Assembly: GCF_000423725.1 (NCBI RefSeq)
Contig: NZ_AUIN01000020.1
Span: 32,660 to 96,659, forward strand
DNA: 64,000 bases
Direction: 5' to 3'
Source: Streptococcus devriesei DSM 19639
GTDB lineage: Bacteria; Bacillota; Bacilli; Lactobacillales; Streptococcaceae
The translations under genes were made by a program, and so were the position numbers. The stretch's first letter is position 1. Each line of letters begins with the position of its first letter. Shown in pieces: positions 28,746 through 36,844 of this stretch. Below the pieces are notes generated by a model. That model did no database searches and was not told the DNA's origin. It was given only the letters and a program-made list of their open reading frames with translations.

Positions 28746-29789
28746 TTAATCATGTTTTCGTAAATACTCAACAGCATCTCCCACGTTTTTAACAGGGACA
28801 ATTTTCATTTTGGTGCCCAATTTTTTGGCAGCCTGTTTAGCCTCTTGATAATTGGTAAGAGCCTTGGGATTTTCTTTTACAGCAGCTTTGTCAAGAGGAT
28901 TGTCAGGAACAAAGAAAATATCGGCATCAATCTTATCTGCCGCTGCAACCTTCAGGCCTGCTCCGCCAATATCTCCGACCTTGCCATCTTCCTCAATCGT
29001 TCCTGTTCCCGCAATAATGCGGCCCTTGCGGAGGTCCTCGTCGATAAGCTGATCATAGATATCCAAAGTGAACATCAGACCGGCACTTGGCCCGCCGACG
29101 CCGTCGGTACTGAATTTAATCTTATCATCAGAGGCCACTTTAGTATGGTCAACCAGACCGATGCCAATACCATTTTTGCCATTTGATAATTTGACAATCT
29201 TGCCTTTAGCCGTTTTTTTCTTATTTTCAGAGGTATACTGAACACTGACTTTGCTGCCCAACTTTTGACCGGAGACGTATTTGATCAGTTCTTTGGAGCT
29301 GGAGAAAGTCCGGCCGTTGACACCGGTGACGGTATCGGCAATGTTCAAAATTCCCTTAAAGGTCGAATTTTTACTGACATTAAGAACATAGACCCCCATA
29401 TAATCAAGACTGGCTTTTTTATCAGCTAAATTGAGGGCTTCATAAATAGCGCCATTTTGCGAGGTTTCCATATAAAACTGGTTAATCCGCATGTAGTCTG
29501 CATCGCTGACGCCGCCGGTCGTTTCCTGAGCACTGGTAATTTCTGTAAAAGGTGTCAGCCAAGCATAAACAACTTGAAACACGGTTGCCCTGCTCACCCC
29601 GACTGCCACAAAATTGTAGGAGCCTTTTTCTTTGTCTTCTTGATCATTAACAGTCAAAACCGTACGGATATCATAAGCCCCGCCCGGCATCTCCATGTAG
29701 TAGGGTAGAGGAATAAAAAAGCAGCCTAAAAGTAAAAGAGCACCCAAGCAGCTAATCAGCCACCATTTATATTTTTTGATTGTTTTCAA
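28746..29789 (-). CDS. sepM: SepM family pheromone-processing membrane serine protease
   Basis: A 347-aa protein: N-terminal membrane anchor (about 9-28), a PDZ domain in the middle (NIADTVTGVNGRTF) and a C-terminal Lon-like protease domain with Ser235 in DGVGGPSAGLMF and Lys280 in GGAGLKV. I chose TTG 29789 with GGAG seven bases upstream; the frame also extends to a GTG at 29816. This is the type of protease that in S. mutans trims the competence pheromone CSP from 21 to 18 residues at the cell surface. It overlaps coaD by 23 bases. Confidence 0.93.
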   Translation of the reverse strand: MKTIKKYKWWLISCLGALLLLGCFFIPLPYYMEMPGGAYDIRTVLTVNDQEDKEKGSYNFVAVGVSRATVFQVVYAWLTPFTEITSAQETTGGVSDADYMRINQFYMETSQNGAIYEALNLADKKASLDYMGVYVLNVSKNSTFKGILNIADTVTGVNGRTFSSSKELIKYVSGQKLGSKVSVQYTSENKKKTAKGKIVKLSNGKNGIGIGLVDHTKVASDDKIKFSTDGVGGPSAGLMFTLDIYDQLIDEDLRKGRIIAGTGTIEEDGKVGDIGGAGLKVAAADKIDADIFFVPDNPLDKAAVKENPKALTNYQEAKQAAKKLGTKMKIVPVKNVGDAVEYLRKHD

Positions 29790-30267
29790 ACGTCTTCTCC
29801 ACTTCTTTAACAACACTTATTGGCACGTATTTTTGAATATCTGACTTAAAATAAATCAGCTCACGCACGTGTGTTGAGTTAATATACTTCATGTCCAATT
29901 TGCTCAGCAGGTAAACCGTCTCTAGCTCCGGTGCCAATTCCCGATTAAAAAAATCCAGTCGAGCTTCGTGCTCTAAATCTTCAGCGCCGCGCAGGCCGCG
30001 AACCAAGTGAGTTGCTTTCAGATCTCTGGCGACGTCAACAGCCAGAGAATCACGCGCCCTTATCACGCAGACATTTTCCAAACCAGACAAGGCCTCTTCC
30101 AGCATTTTCTGGCGGCTGTCTATATCAAACAGCCCTGCCTTATCCTTGTTATAAAAAATGCCGACATAGAGCTTGTCAAAAAGTTTGCTGGCACGCTCAA
30201 TAATATCCACATGCCCATTTGTCACAGGATCAAATGATCCCGCAAAAAGTCCAATTTTATCTGACAT
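29767..30267 (-). CDS. coaD: Phosphopantetheine adenylyltransferase
   Basis: The penultimate step of coenzyme A synthesis. It is 166 aa. The nucleotidyltransferase motifs GLFAGSFDPVTNGHVDII (T/HxGH) near the N-terminus and the C-terminal YINSTHVRELIYFKSD are intact. It starts 11 bases inside the end of rsmD with an AAGGTG ribosome site. Confidence 0.96.
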   Translation of the reverse strand: MSDKIGLFAGSFDPVTNGHVDIIERASKLFDKLYVGIFYNKDKAGLFDIDSRQKMLEEALSGLENVCVIRARDSLAVDVARDLKATHLVRGLRGAEDLEHEARLDFFNRELAPELETVYLLSKLDMKYINSTHVRELIYFKSDIQKYVPISVVKEVEKTFENNQKI

Positions 30268-30796
30268 AAACCGTCACCTTTGATATCCCATAAATTTTTT
30301 GTTTCCAAATGCCCAGCTCTGCAATTTCCTCAGGCAAATTAACGGTCTTGTCCGTTTCACAGACCACCATGACATCGTCTGACAAAAGCTTACGCCGGCA
30401 AAGCGCTTCAACAGTCTTGACAATTTCTTCTTGGGCGTAGGGAGGATCCAAAAAAACCAGATCGAATTTTCCGCTCACACGCTCCAAAGCACGCGCAGCT
30501 TCCATTTTCAAAAGCTGAAACCGGCTCTCTTCCTTGGTCATTTTTATATTGGCCTGAACAATGGCCTGAGCCTTGCGGTTTCTCTCCACCAAGACAGCAG
30601 TGTCCATTCCCCGTGAAACAGCTTCAATTGCAAGACCTCCGCTGCCGGCAAAAAGATCCAAAACACGGCCGCCGCTAAAGTAGGGGCCAATCATATTAAA
30701 AACAGCTCCCCTCACCTTGTCTGAGGTCGGACGGGTTGTCTTTCCTTCCAAAGTCTTTAATGGCCGCCCGCCATAACTACCAGAAACAATTCTCAT
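30257..30796 (-). CDS. rsmD: 16S rRNA (guanine(966)-N2)-methyltransferase RsmD
   Basis: A Rossmann-fold methyltransferase acting on the 30S subunit. ATG 30796 gives 179 aa starting RIVSGSYGGRPLKT; an ATG at 30805 is in frame but lies inside the predicted -10 box. The SAM motif is VLDLFAGSGGLAIEAVSRG and the catalytic DPPY is in VFLDPPYAQEE. No ribosome site precedes either start, so the mRNA may be leaderless. Confidence 0.94.
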   Translation of the reverse strand: MRIVSGSYGGRPLKTLEGKTTRPTSDKVRGAVFNMIGPYFSGGRVLDLFAGSGGLAIEAVSRGMDTAVLVERNRKAQAIVQANIKMTKEESRFQLLKMEAARALERVSGKFDLVFLDPPYAQEEIVKTVEALCRRKLLSDDVMVVCETDKTVNLPEEIAELGIWKQKIYGISKVTVYVR

Positions 30797-30803
30797 GTGT
30801 TTC

Positions 30804-30812
30804 ATTATATCA
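30804..30812 (-). promoter_or_regulatory. Extended -10 promoter of rsmD (leaderless prediction)
   Basis: Minus strand TGATATAAT. The expected transcription start (7 bases after the -10) falls within one base of ATG 30796. No -35 consensus is visible, which is normal for extended -10 promoters. Confidence 0.55.
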
Positions 30813-30887
30813 AAAAAGGGTAAAATTTTCGCCTGCTGACATTGCTGCCTTAAATTCCCAGATATTTTTTACCTGATAACACAGCAC

Positions 30888-30918
30888 AAGGCCGGAACAA
30901 GTTTATTCCGGCCTTGTA
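30888..30918. terminator. Stem-loop without U-run between rsmD and kinase genes
   Basis: A perfect stem CAAGGCCGGAA/TTCCGGCCTTG with a short loop (CAAGTTTA). There is no clear U-run on either strand, so termination is possible but not certain. It likely marks the end of the aldolase/kinase operon. The rest of 30806-30992 shows nothing else. Confidence 0.45.
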
Positions 30919-30992
30919 CTTAATAGTGCTGACCGCTGTGGCCAGCTGAAATGTCGATTGTCAGTCCTTAAAAAGTAAGTCATGTCAAAACC

Positions 30993-31604
30993 TTATTCTT
31001 GAGAAAGCTTGACTAATTTGGCAATCAGGGGCTGATAATTGACTTTGGTAAAATCTGTGACATCTATTTCATATAGAGTGCCCAGTGAAAAGTCATTATA
31101 CTTTCTGTCTTCAATAATCTTTTGGAAGCCTTCCTTGGTGATTAAATCATCTGCCAAGTGCCGGTCAGAAAGCGTATCGCCATGATGAAAATGTGTCATG
31201 ACAAAGCTCAAATGCCTGTCCTCTGCCAAATCCCGTGCCAGCCGCCGCTGCCAAAGGACATCAAAATCTGCTGTTAAGCGGATAGTAATAACCAGATAAC
31301 CATGTTTTTGGGATAACCGGTCTAATTGATCTCTTTGTTTAAAGGAAAAAGGGTATTCGGTGGCTACAAATTGTCTGCCCACAGCCATGTAAAGGTCCAA
31401 GGCTTGATAATAATACTGCCAAACCTGTTTTTCCAAAGCAGCTTTTTCCTGAGCATTATCAAAGCCTCTGCTCTCTGCCATATCTTCTTTAAATTCATCA
31501 GGAGACACGGTGTAAAGACGGGGCAGGGCAGATTTGATTAAACCTAGCAGATAGCTCTTGCCCGTTGCCGGCGGACCTGCTAATAAAATAAGATACTTTT
31601 TCAT
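30993..31604 (-). CDS. P-loop kinase-like protein at the end of the galactitol-type PTS operon
   Basis: A 203-aa protein starting MKKYLILLAGPPATGKSYLL, with Walker A GPPATGKS. It has features of the zeta-toxin/AAA_33 or nucleoside/sugar kinase-like P-loop group (VSPDEFKEDM, FVATEYPFSF, RLTADFDVLWQRRLARD). The frame extends to 31619, overlapping the aldolase stop; ATG 31604 is the more likely start. As part of a sugar operon it may phosphorylate a sugar intermediate, but no substrate can be named. No antitoxin-like partner is visible. Confidence 0.7.
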   Translation of the reverse strand: MKKYLILLAGPPATGKSYLLGLIKSALPRLYTVSPDEFKEDMAESRGFDNAQEKAALEKQVWQYYYQALDLYMAVGRQFVATEYPFSFKQRDQLDRLSQKHGYLVITIRLTADFDVLWQRRLARDLAEDRHLSFVMTHFHHGDTLSDRHLADDLITKEGFQKIIEDRKYNDFSLGTLYEIDVTDFTKVNYQPLIAKLVKLSQE

Positions 31605-31608
31605 CGCT

Positions 31609-32472
31609 CTATTCCACATGCAAAGGAGACTGCAGGTTCATAAATAAAGTCATTTTATGTTTGACAATTTCCTTAACTTTTTGATTGGCAGGAATGACAT
31701 TGTAACGCAGGGACTTATTAACAGCAGTTTGTCCAAAAGCTGTCTTAGCTTCCTGCGTCCAGTTAACCAGCAGTTCTGTTCCAACATTGAACTTGCGGAT
31801 ACCATTATTGATCAGCTGAGGATAGTCCTCTTCTTTGACCCCCGTGCCGCCATGAATCACCAAAGGAGTTGATAGGGCTTGATGGATTTCTTTGAGCAAA
31901 GGAATCTTAACATCTGTTTTGGATTTAAACTGTCCGTGATTGGTACCGATAGCAACTGCCAAAGCATCCACCTGTGTTTCCTTGACAAAGGTAACAGCAT
32001 CTTCCGGCCGTGTATAAATTTTATCATCTTCCGAGACAGAAATGCCCTCTTCCGTACCGCCAATGGTCCCCAGTTCTCCTTCAACAGCAACACCTCTGGC
32101 ATGAGCGTATTCAGCAACCAGCTTAGTTTTTAAGATATTTTCTTTAAAGGGCAGATTGGAACCGTCAAACATGATGCTGGAGTAACCGGCCGAGATAGCA
32201 TCTTTGATGGCATCAAAGTCTCTGGCATGGTCCAGATGCAGCGCCGCATCGATCATATAGTGCTCAGCCAGTTCCTTTACCACTGCAACAATAACTGAGT
32301 AACCGATATATTTGGCTGTATCAACACTGGTCTGAATGATGATAGGAGCTCCCACTTCCTTAGCGGCACGCATCATATCCGGCAACATTTCCAGATTGTG
32401 CATGTTAAAGGCACCGACAGTCATATTTAATTTTTCTGCGGTATCAGTTAAGTCTTTTAACGTCTTATACAT
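31609..32472 (-). CDS. Class II ketose-bisphosphate aldolase (GatY/KbaY/Fba family)
   Basis: A 287-aa zinc aldolase. Metal and substrate motifs are HLDHARDFDAIKDAI, YSSIMFDGSNLPF, VEGELGTIGGTEE, AIGTNHGQFK and LVIHGGTGV. Together with a galactitol-type PTS it most likely cleaves tagatose-1,6-bisphosphate or a related ketose bisphosphate, but fructose-bisphosphate cannot be excluded. It sits 23 bp downstream of a TPR-like gene in the same operon. Confidence 0.88.
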   Translation of the reverse strand: MYKTLKDLTDTAEKLNMTVGAFNMHNLEMLPDMMRAAKEVGAPIIIQTSVDTAKYIGYSVIVAVVKELAEHYMIDAALHLDHARDFDAIKDAISAGYSSIMFDGSNLPFKENILKTKLVAEYAHARGVAVEGELGTIGGTEEGISVSEDDKIYTRPEDAVTFVKETQVDALAVAIGTNHGQFKSKTDVKIPLLKEIHQALSTPLVIHGGTGVKEEDYPQLINNGIRKFNVGTELLVNWTQEAKTAFGQTAVNKSLRYNVIPANQKVKEIVKHKMTLFMNLQSPLHVE

Positions 32473-32495
32473 TTGTTCGCTTCTCCTTTATCTTC

Positions 32496-32903
32496 TCAAT
32501 CCTTGGACAGGGTTAATTTTTTAGCAATATTTCGCATCTCGTCCATCTTAGCCATATAGTAGTCGATCGCTTCATTGTCTTTATTGCGAGCAGCCTGAGC
32601 CCGTTTAGCATTGTAGAGGCTCATGAGCTTCTTATAACCTTCTCCCATGGATAATTTGGCTTCCAAACTTTTCTCTAGCTGAGCAATCGCTTCATCGCTG
32701 TCATCCAGCTCAGCATACCATAAGCCTATCTTTTCATAAGACACAGCTTTTTCCTGATCTGATTGCTGCTGTGCCAGCAGAGTTTCTTCTGCTTTTATTT
32801 TCTCTAAGAGAGCAGCTTTTTCTGCCTCTGACAATTGCGGCTCTTCACGTTCGGCAGCGGGCTTTTTCTCTTTATCTGTTTTTTTCTTAAACCATTGAAA
32901 CAC
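32496..32903 (-). CDS. Small TPR-like protein in PTS operon
   Basis: A 135-aa soluble protein. It begins MFQWFKKKTDKEKK with a long acidic/basic helix (about 20-50), then a tetratricopeptide-like pair (AVSYEKIGLWYAELDDSDEAIAQLEKSLEA, then GYKKLMSLYNAKRAQAARNKDNEAIDYYM). Such repeats mediate protein contacts. It lies between the IIC and aldolase genes with short gaps. I do not recognise a specific function. Confidence 0.75.
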   Translation of the reverse strand: MFQWFKKKTDKEKKPAAEREEPQLSEAEKAALLEKIKAEETLLAQQQSDQEKAVSYEKIGLWYAELDDSDEAIAQLEKSLEAKLSMGEGYKKLMSLYNAKRAQAARNKDNEAIDYYMAKMDEMRNIAKKLTLSKD

Positions 32904-32919
32904 ACGATCATCTCCTTTA

Positions 32920-34209
32920 TCAGATTCCTATTGCTTTAAATATCGGACTGAACAGCCAAGCGTAGAGCAGAGCAACCACAACGGTATCAACATCGGTTGC
33001 CGTAGCATTGACAAATCCCAGCTGATTAAAGGCCGTTACCAAGAGAGCCGGCAGCAAGGTGATAAAGAAACCATGGGCAATACCGCCGATAATGGCTCCG
33101 CGGCGGCCGCCGACAGCATTGCCGAAGATACCGGCAGTACCTCCCGCAAAGAAGTTGGTCAGCATGCCCGGCAAAATCATAGCTAAGCCCAGCATAGGCA
33201 GGATAAGCATGGCTACGATTGTACCAATGGTTGTCGTGATGAAGCCGAGAATAACCGCATTGGGCGAATAAGGAAAGAGAACAGGACAATCCAGAGCCGG
33301 AATAGCATCCGGAACCAGTTTCATAGCAATACCGCGGAAAGCTGGAACGATTTCAGCTAAGAGCAAGCGTACACCGGCTAGAAGGATATAGACACCGACC
33401 ACAAATTGAATAGCCTGCATAAAGGCAAACATAATATAATTTTGCGTGCCTGTATCAACAGCTTTAGGCCCTGCAAAGATAGCTGTGATGATAAATAAAG
33501 GTACCATAACAACCATTACAGACAAGTAAGTATCCTGCAGAAAGTCAAAGGCTTTGGGCAGTTCAATATCTTCGATCGATTTCTTTTTATCACCTTTTTC
33601 ACCGAATATTTTAGCGACACCGGCTTCAAAAAGGTAGCCGATAGTACAAAAATGTCCCAGAGCAATATCATTTGAACCTGTAACTTTGCGGATAATGGGC
33701 TGAGCAATGGCCGGCATAGCTACCGCAAAGGCACCGCCGACTATCCCGCCGACAACGATCAGCAAGAATCCTCTGAGCCCTGCAAAATAACCAAACACAG
33801 TCGTCATGGTCGCCATCCACAAAATAGCCTGTCCCGTCAGAAAGATGTATTTCCATCTGGTAATACGGGCAAAAATAATATTGAAAATAAAGATGGCTAA
33901 GAAAGTCAGAGCAATATCGCTGCCAAGACCAAGGTCATTCATGGCCTGACCATTGATAGCCTCAATAGAGGGAACAATCCCTTGGGTATGAAAACCGCTC
34001 TTAAAGATTTTCCCAAAATAAGTCAGGCTCGTTACGATAACACTGGAACCCGCACTTAAGACCTGAAAGCCAAGCAGGGTTTTAAGAGTTCCGGAGATCA
34101 CCTGACCGGCTGATTTTTTCTGCAGAATCAAGCCCAGCATCGCAATTAGGGCAATGGTAACAGCAGCCTGTGTCAGAATGTTGTTAATAATAAAATTGAT
34201 AACGCTCAT
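32920..34209 (-). CDS. PTS galactitol-type transporter subunit IIC
   Basis: The membrane permease part of a phosphotransferase system, 429 aa from ATG 34209 (AAAGGAGG six bases upstream; the ATG at 34215 is too close to that site). It has about ten membrane segments. Family features are the N-terminal FIINNILTQAAVTIALIAMLGLILQKKSAGQVISGTLKTLLGFQVL and PAIPALDCPVLFPYSPNAVILGF. It partners the adjacent IIB and a IIA-like domain located at the end of the regulator. Confidence 0.93.
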   Translation of the reverse strand: MSVINFIINNILTQAAVTIALIAMLGLILQKKSAGQVISGTLKTLLGFQVLSAGSSVIVTSLTYFGKIFKSGFHTQGIVPSIEAINGQAMNDLGLGSDIALTFLAIFIFNIIFARITRWKYIFLTGQAILWMATMTTVFGYFAGLRGFLLIVVGGIVGGAFAVAMPAIAQPIIRKVTGSNDIALGHFCTIGYLFEAGVAKIFGEKGDKKKSIEDIELPKAFDFLQDTYLSVMVVMVPLFIITAIFAGPKAVDTGTQNYIMFAFMQAIQFVVGVYILLAGVRLLLAEIVPAFRGIAMKLVPDAIPALDCPVLFPYSPNAVILGFITTTIGTIVAMLILPMLGLAMILPGMLTNFFAGGTAGIFGNAVGGRRGAIIGGIAHGFFITLLPALLVTAFNQLGFVNATATDVDTVVVALLYAWLFSPIFKAIGI

Positions 34210-34224
34210 TGTCATCCTCCTTTT

Positions 34225-34533
34225 TTAAATCAGTTCACGTTCCCTTAAAATCGGAATGAGTTTTTCTTCAATTTCCTGACTGGAAACAATATTTTTTAAA
34301 TAGATAATGGCTGTTTTGGATGTGTCAATGTCAAAATTGGCAAACTGTTTCTGGAAATTCTGAGCGGTAATAATGACGTCCGGCTGAACAGAAGCAGCGG
34401 TCGAAATATCCACATGATCCAGCTTCGCATCAATATGGTGCTTGGTTAGGACATCCTCAGCTGCCATCTGTGCTGCAAAACTGCTGCCTAAACCGGCCCC
34501 GCAGACAAATAAAATAGTAATTGGTTTTCCCAT
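34225..34533 (-). CDS. PTS galactitol-type transporter subunit IIB
   Basis: A 102-aa phosphocarrier. The phosphorylation-site Cys is in ILFVCGAGLGSSFAAQM (about residue 11), the usual P-loop-like entry of the lactose/galactitol IIB fold. Two ATGs (34536, 34533) follow AGGAGG; the second has better spacing. It overlaps or abuts the regulator stop (TCATGATG). Confidence 0.92.
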   Translation of the reverse strand: MGKPITILFVCGAGLGSSFAAQMAAEDVLTKHHIDAKLDHVDISTAASVQPDVIITAQNFQKQFANFDIDTSKTAIIYLKNIVSSQEIEEKLIPILRERELI

Positions 34534-36617
34534 CATGATTCCTCCTTTGAATGGAATAAAATAGTTTTAACAGACTGAACATCTCTTGCCTGACAGAGCT
34601 GCTCAACCTTATTGGTTGCCCGGATAAGATTAACGAGACTTTTCATGATATTTAAGTGTGAAAAAGCGTCCACCGCCGACAGGCAAAAGATGACCTGAAC
34701 CTGCTTATCAGCTTCTTTTCCGAATGCGACGGGTTTTTCAAAAATAGCTAAGCTCAGCCCAAGCTGCTTGGCTCCGTCTTCCGGTCTGGCGTGAGCTAAG
34801 GCCAAGTGCGGACCGATAATGATGTAGGGACCGTATTTCTCGACACTTTCAATCATCGCTTCACTGTAGTGCTTATTGACAATGCCTTCCTTGTACAAAG
34901 GGGCAGAAACAAACTTAATGGCATCGCGCCAGCTGTAGTTTTTATCGGTAATTAAGATATGCTCATCCTTTAAAATATCCTCAATCATTGGTTGGACCTC
35001 CCTCTTATTAATCCTCAGACAATTTTTTGTGAAAACAGCTTCAATAGCAGCATATAAGTCTTTATCAACTTCAGCCTTACTGCTGTTTTCCAGAAGCTGC
35101 AGAATTTCCAGAAAAACTTTGGTGTAATCCTCTTTTTTCTGAGTCACTCTTCTGGCCTGCTGATTAGCCTTTAAAAAATGATTGATACGCATCTTGGTAT
35201 CTTCCTGAATAATGGAATCAAGAACCAAGACCGGTTTATTTTGATAATCAATATTGACCGTTGAAAATACCAAATCGACATCCAGCTTATCAATAATACT
35301 TATTTCTCTGGAATTAAGAATGGCAAATACTTCGATATTGAAAAATTCCTTGAGATTTTCAGCCAAAAGTTTGCCCGTAGCTGTTCCGTGATTACAGACC
35401 ACAACTGCCCGGTACCAATATTTATTGCCCTGATTGATCTCGCTTAGGGTGGTTGAAAAATAAATCGTTAAAAAAGCAATCTCATCATCAATAATTTTTC
35501 GGCCCAGCATTTTTTCCAGCTGACAGGCAAATTTGGCCACAGCCTTATAAATACTGCCGTAACTTTGCTTGATCCTTTCTGTCAGCGGATTTGTCAGCTG
35601 GATATTATTTTTTACCCTGGCAATCATGCTGACGATATGATGATAGAGCCCTTGCTGCAAAACACTGTCTTTCCTGTTAAAGGGAATCTTAGTTTCCTGC
35701 TCCACAAAGTTAATGAGCTGAATGGTCAATATCTGCAGCTGAATCCAATTAATAGGACTGTCATTCTTTTTGATATTAAAGGACTGCAAAATTGAGTGGA
35801 TATACTGCATCTCTAAAGCTGACGGTTCTATTTGGAATTCCTGACAGACTGCCTCTAAATAATTGTTAATGGCAGCTGTTTTCGCAACAGCCTCTTTGGG
35901 AAGATCGTCTTGAGCAAGTTTTGTTCCCCGCTTGACCCTTAAAAGCCAGATACAGGTAAAAAGGATAAAATGCGTTCGGTGAATATCATCGTCAACTGTC
36001 AAAATGGTACGGTCAAAAATCTCATTGACCTTTAAGATGATTTCACCGAGAATGTAACGGCTGATAATTCGGCTTTTGTGAGAGCTGAAAGCCGTTCCCA
36101 TTTTAGTCATTTCCGGACTGAGCAGACTGTAGAGCATGATGCGAACCGCAGCCTCGCTCCCTTCTAACAGGAGCCCTGCCTTGGGATGGCTGATGATATC
36201 AAGATGGTAAAAAGCCAGCTCCTGTCTGATCTGCCGCATATCCTCATCAATGGTTGACTTAGAGACCCCGTAAAACGTTTCCTTACGATGCAGGAAAATT
36301 TTGTCATCTCCCAAAGCCAAATCCAAAATTAAATCTAAAAGCCGCTCCTTTCTCTCCAGATAATCTGTCTTATCCTCATTTGACAGCTCACTTTTAAGAA
36401 TTTGTCCCTCCTCATCGCTTAGGGATAAAAAGAACCCCTGCGAACGAATGCTTTGAATAACCGGTAAGTGAATTGATGCTAAGAAATCATTAATGGTTAA
36501 AATATCATTTCTGATAGTTCTGGAACTAACCTTAAATTCTTTTTGCAAACTATCTGTGCGAACAGGCAAAGTCGATACTAAAATACGATTTAAAATACTA
36601 ACAGAACGTTCTTTCAT
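34533..36617 (-). CDS. BglG/MtlR-type PRD transcriptional activator with C-terminal EIIA domain
   Basis: About 694 aa. Domains in order: DNA-binding HTH (about 5-70, SSRTIRNDILTINDFL), a second winged helix (about 90-160), two PTS regulation domains (about 190-400), an EIIB-like domain (about 410-500, VVCNHGTATGKLL) and an EIIA-type domain (about 550-690) with the phosphorylatable His in IIIGPHLALAHARPEDG. No separate IIA gene exists in the operon, so this domain may both sense and donate phosphate. The site GGAG lies 7 bases before a TTG (36620) and 10 before ATG 36617. Confidence 0.9.
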   Translation of the reverse strand: MKERSVSILNRILVSTLPVRTDSLQKEFKVSSRTIRNDILTINDFLASIHLPVIQSIRSQGFFLSLSDEEGQILKSELSNEDKTDYLERKERLLDLILDLALGDDKIFLHRKETFYGVSKSTIDEDMRQIRQELAFYHLDIISHPKAGLLLEGSEAAVRIMLYSLLSPEMTKMGTAFSSHKSRIISRYILGEIILKVNEIFDRTILTVDDDIHRTHFILFTCIWLLRVKRGTKLAQDDLPKEAVAKTAAINNYLEAVCQEFQIEPSALEMQYIHSILQSFNIKKNDSPINWIQLQILTIQLINFVEQETKIPFNRKDSVLQQGLYHHIVSMIARVKNNIQLTNPLTERIKQSYGSIYKAVAKFACQLEKMLGRKIIDDEIAFLTIYFSTTLSEINQGNKYWYRAVVVCNHGTATGKLLAENLKEFFNIEVFAILNSREISIIDKLDVDLVFSTVNIDYQNKPVLVLDSIIQEDTKMRINHFLKANQQARRVTQKKEDYTKVFLEILQLLENSSKAEVDKDLYAAIEAVFTKNCLRINKREVQPMIEDILKDEHILITDKNYSWRDAIKFVSAPLYKEGIVNKHYSEAMIESVEKYGPYIIIGPHLALAHARPEDGAKQLGLSLAIFEKPVAFGKEADKQVQVIFCLSAVDAFSHLNIMKSLVNLIRATNKVEQLCQARDVQSVKTILFHSKEES

Positions 36618-36765
36618 CAATTTCTTACTCCTTTCTTACTTATTAGTATAAAGTGAAAAACAGCTAATTGGTAGTAGATATTTTTGCCATTTCTTACGGA
36701 AAAAAACTAAGCTTTTGACTAAATTGTCAGTCTGGGATCACGCTGCTATCTTTGGCGGTAAGACG

Positions 36766-36799
36766 AAAAAGCCCGGCCTCTAAACATAAGAGGCCGGAC
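36766..36799 (-). terminator. Terminator of the deoR-HAD-MmcQ unit
   Basis: Minus-strand stem GTCCGGCCTCT/AGAGGCCGGGC with TTTTT. The rest of the gap 36618-36844 contains a probable weak promoter for the PTS operon (TATACT at 36655-36660 with no -35 match, as expected for an activator-dependent promoter). Confidence 0.85.
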
Positions 36800-36844
36800 T
36801 GTTATTAATGATATGACAGGTAAACAATCCTTTGAAAGCAGCCG

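Noticed and set aside
30993..31604. Zeta-type toxin identity for the P-loop kinase
   Set aside because: No epsilon-type antitoxin gene is adjacent and the gene is embedded in a sugar operon, so a toxin call is not justified.
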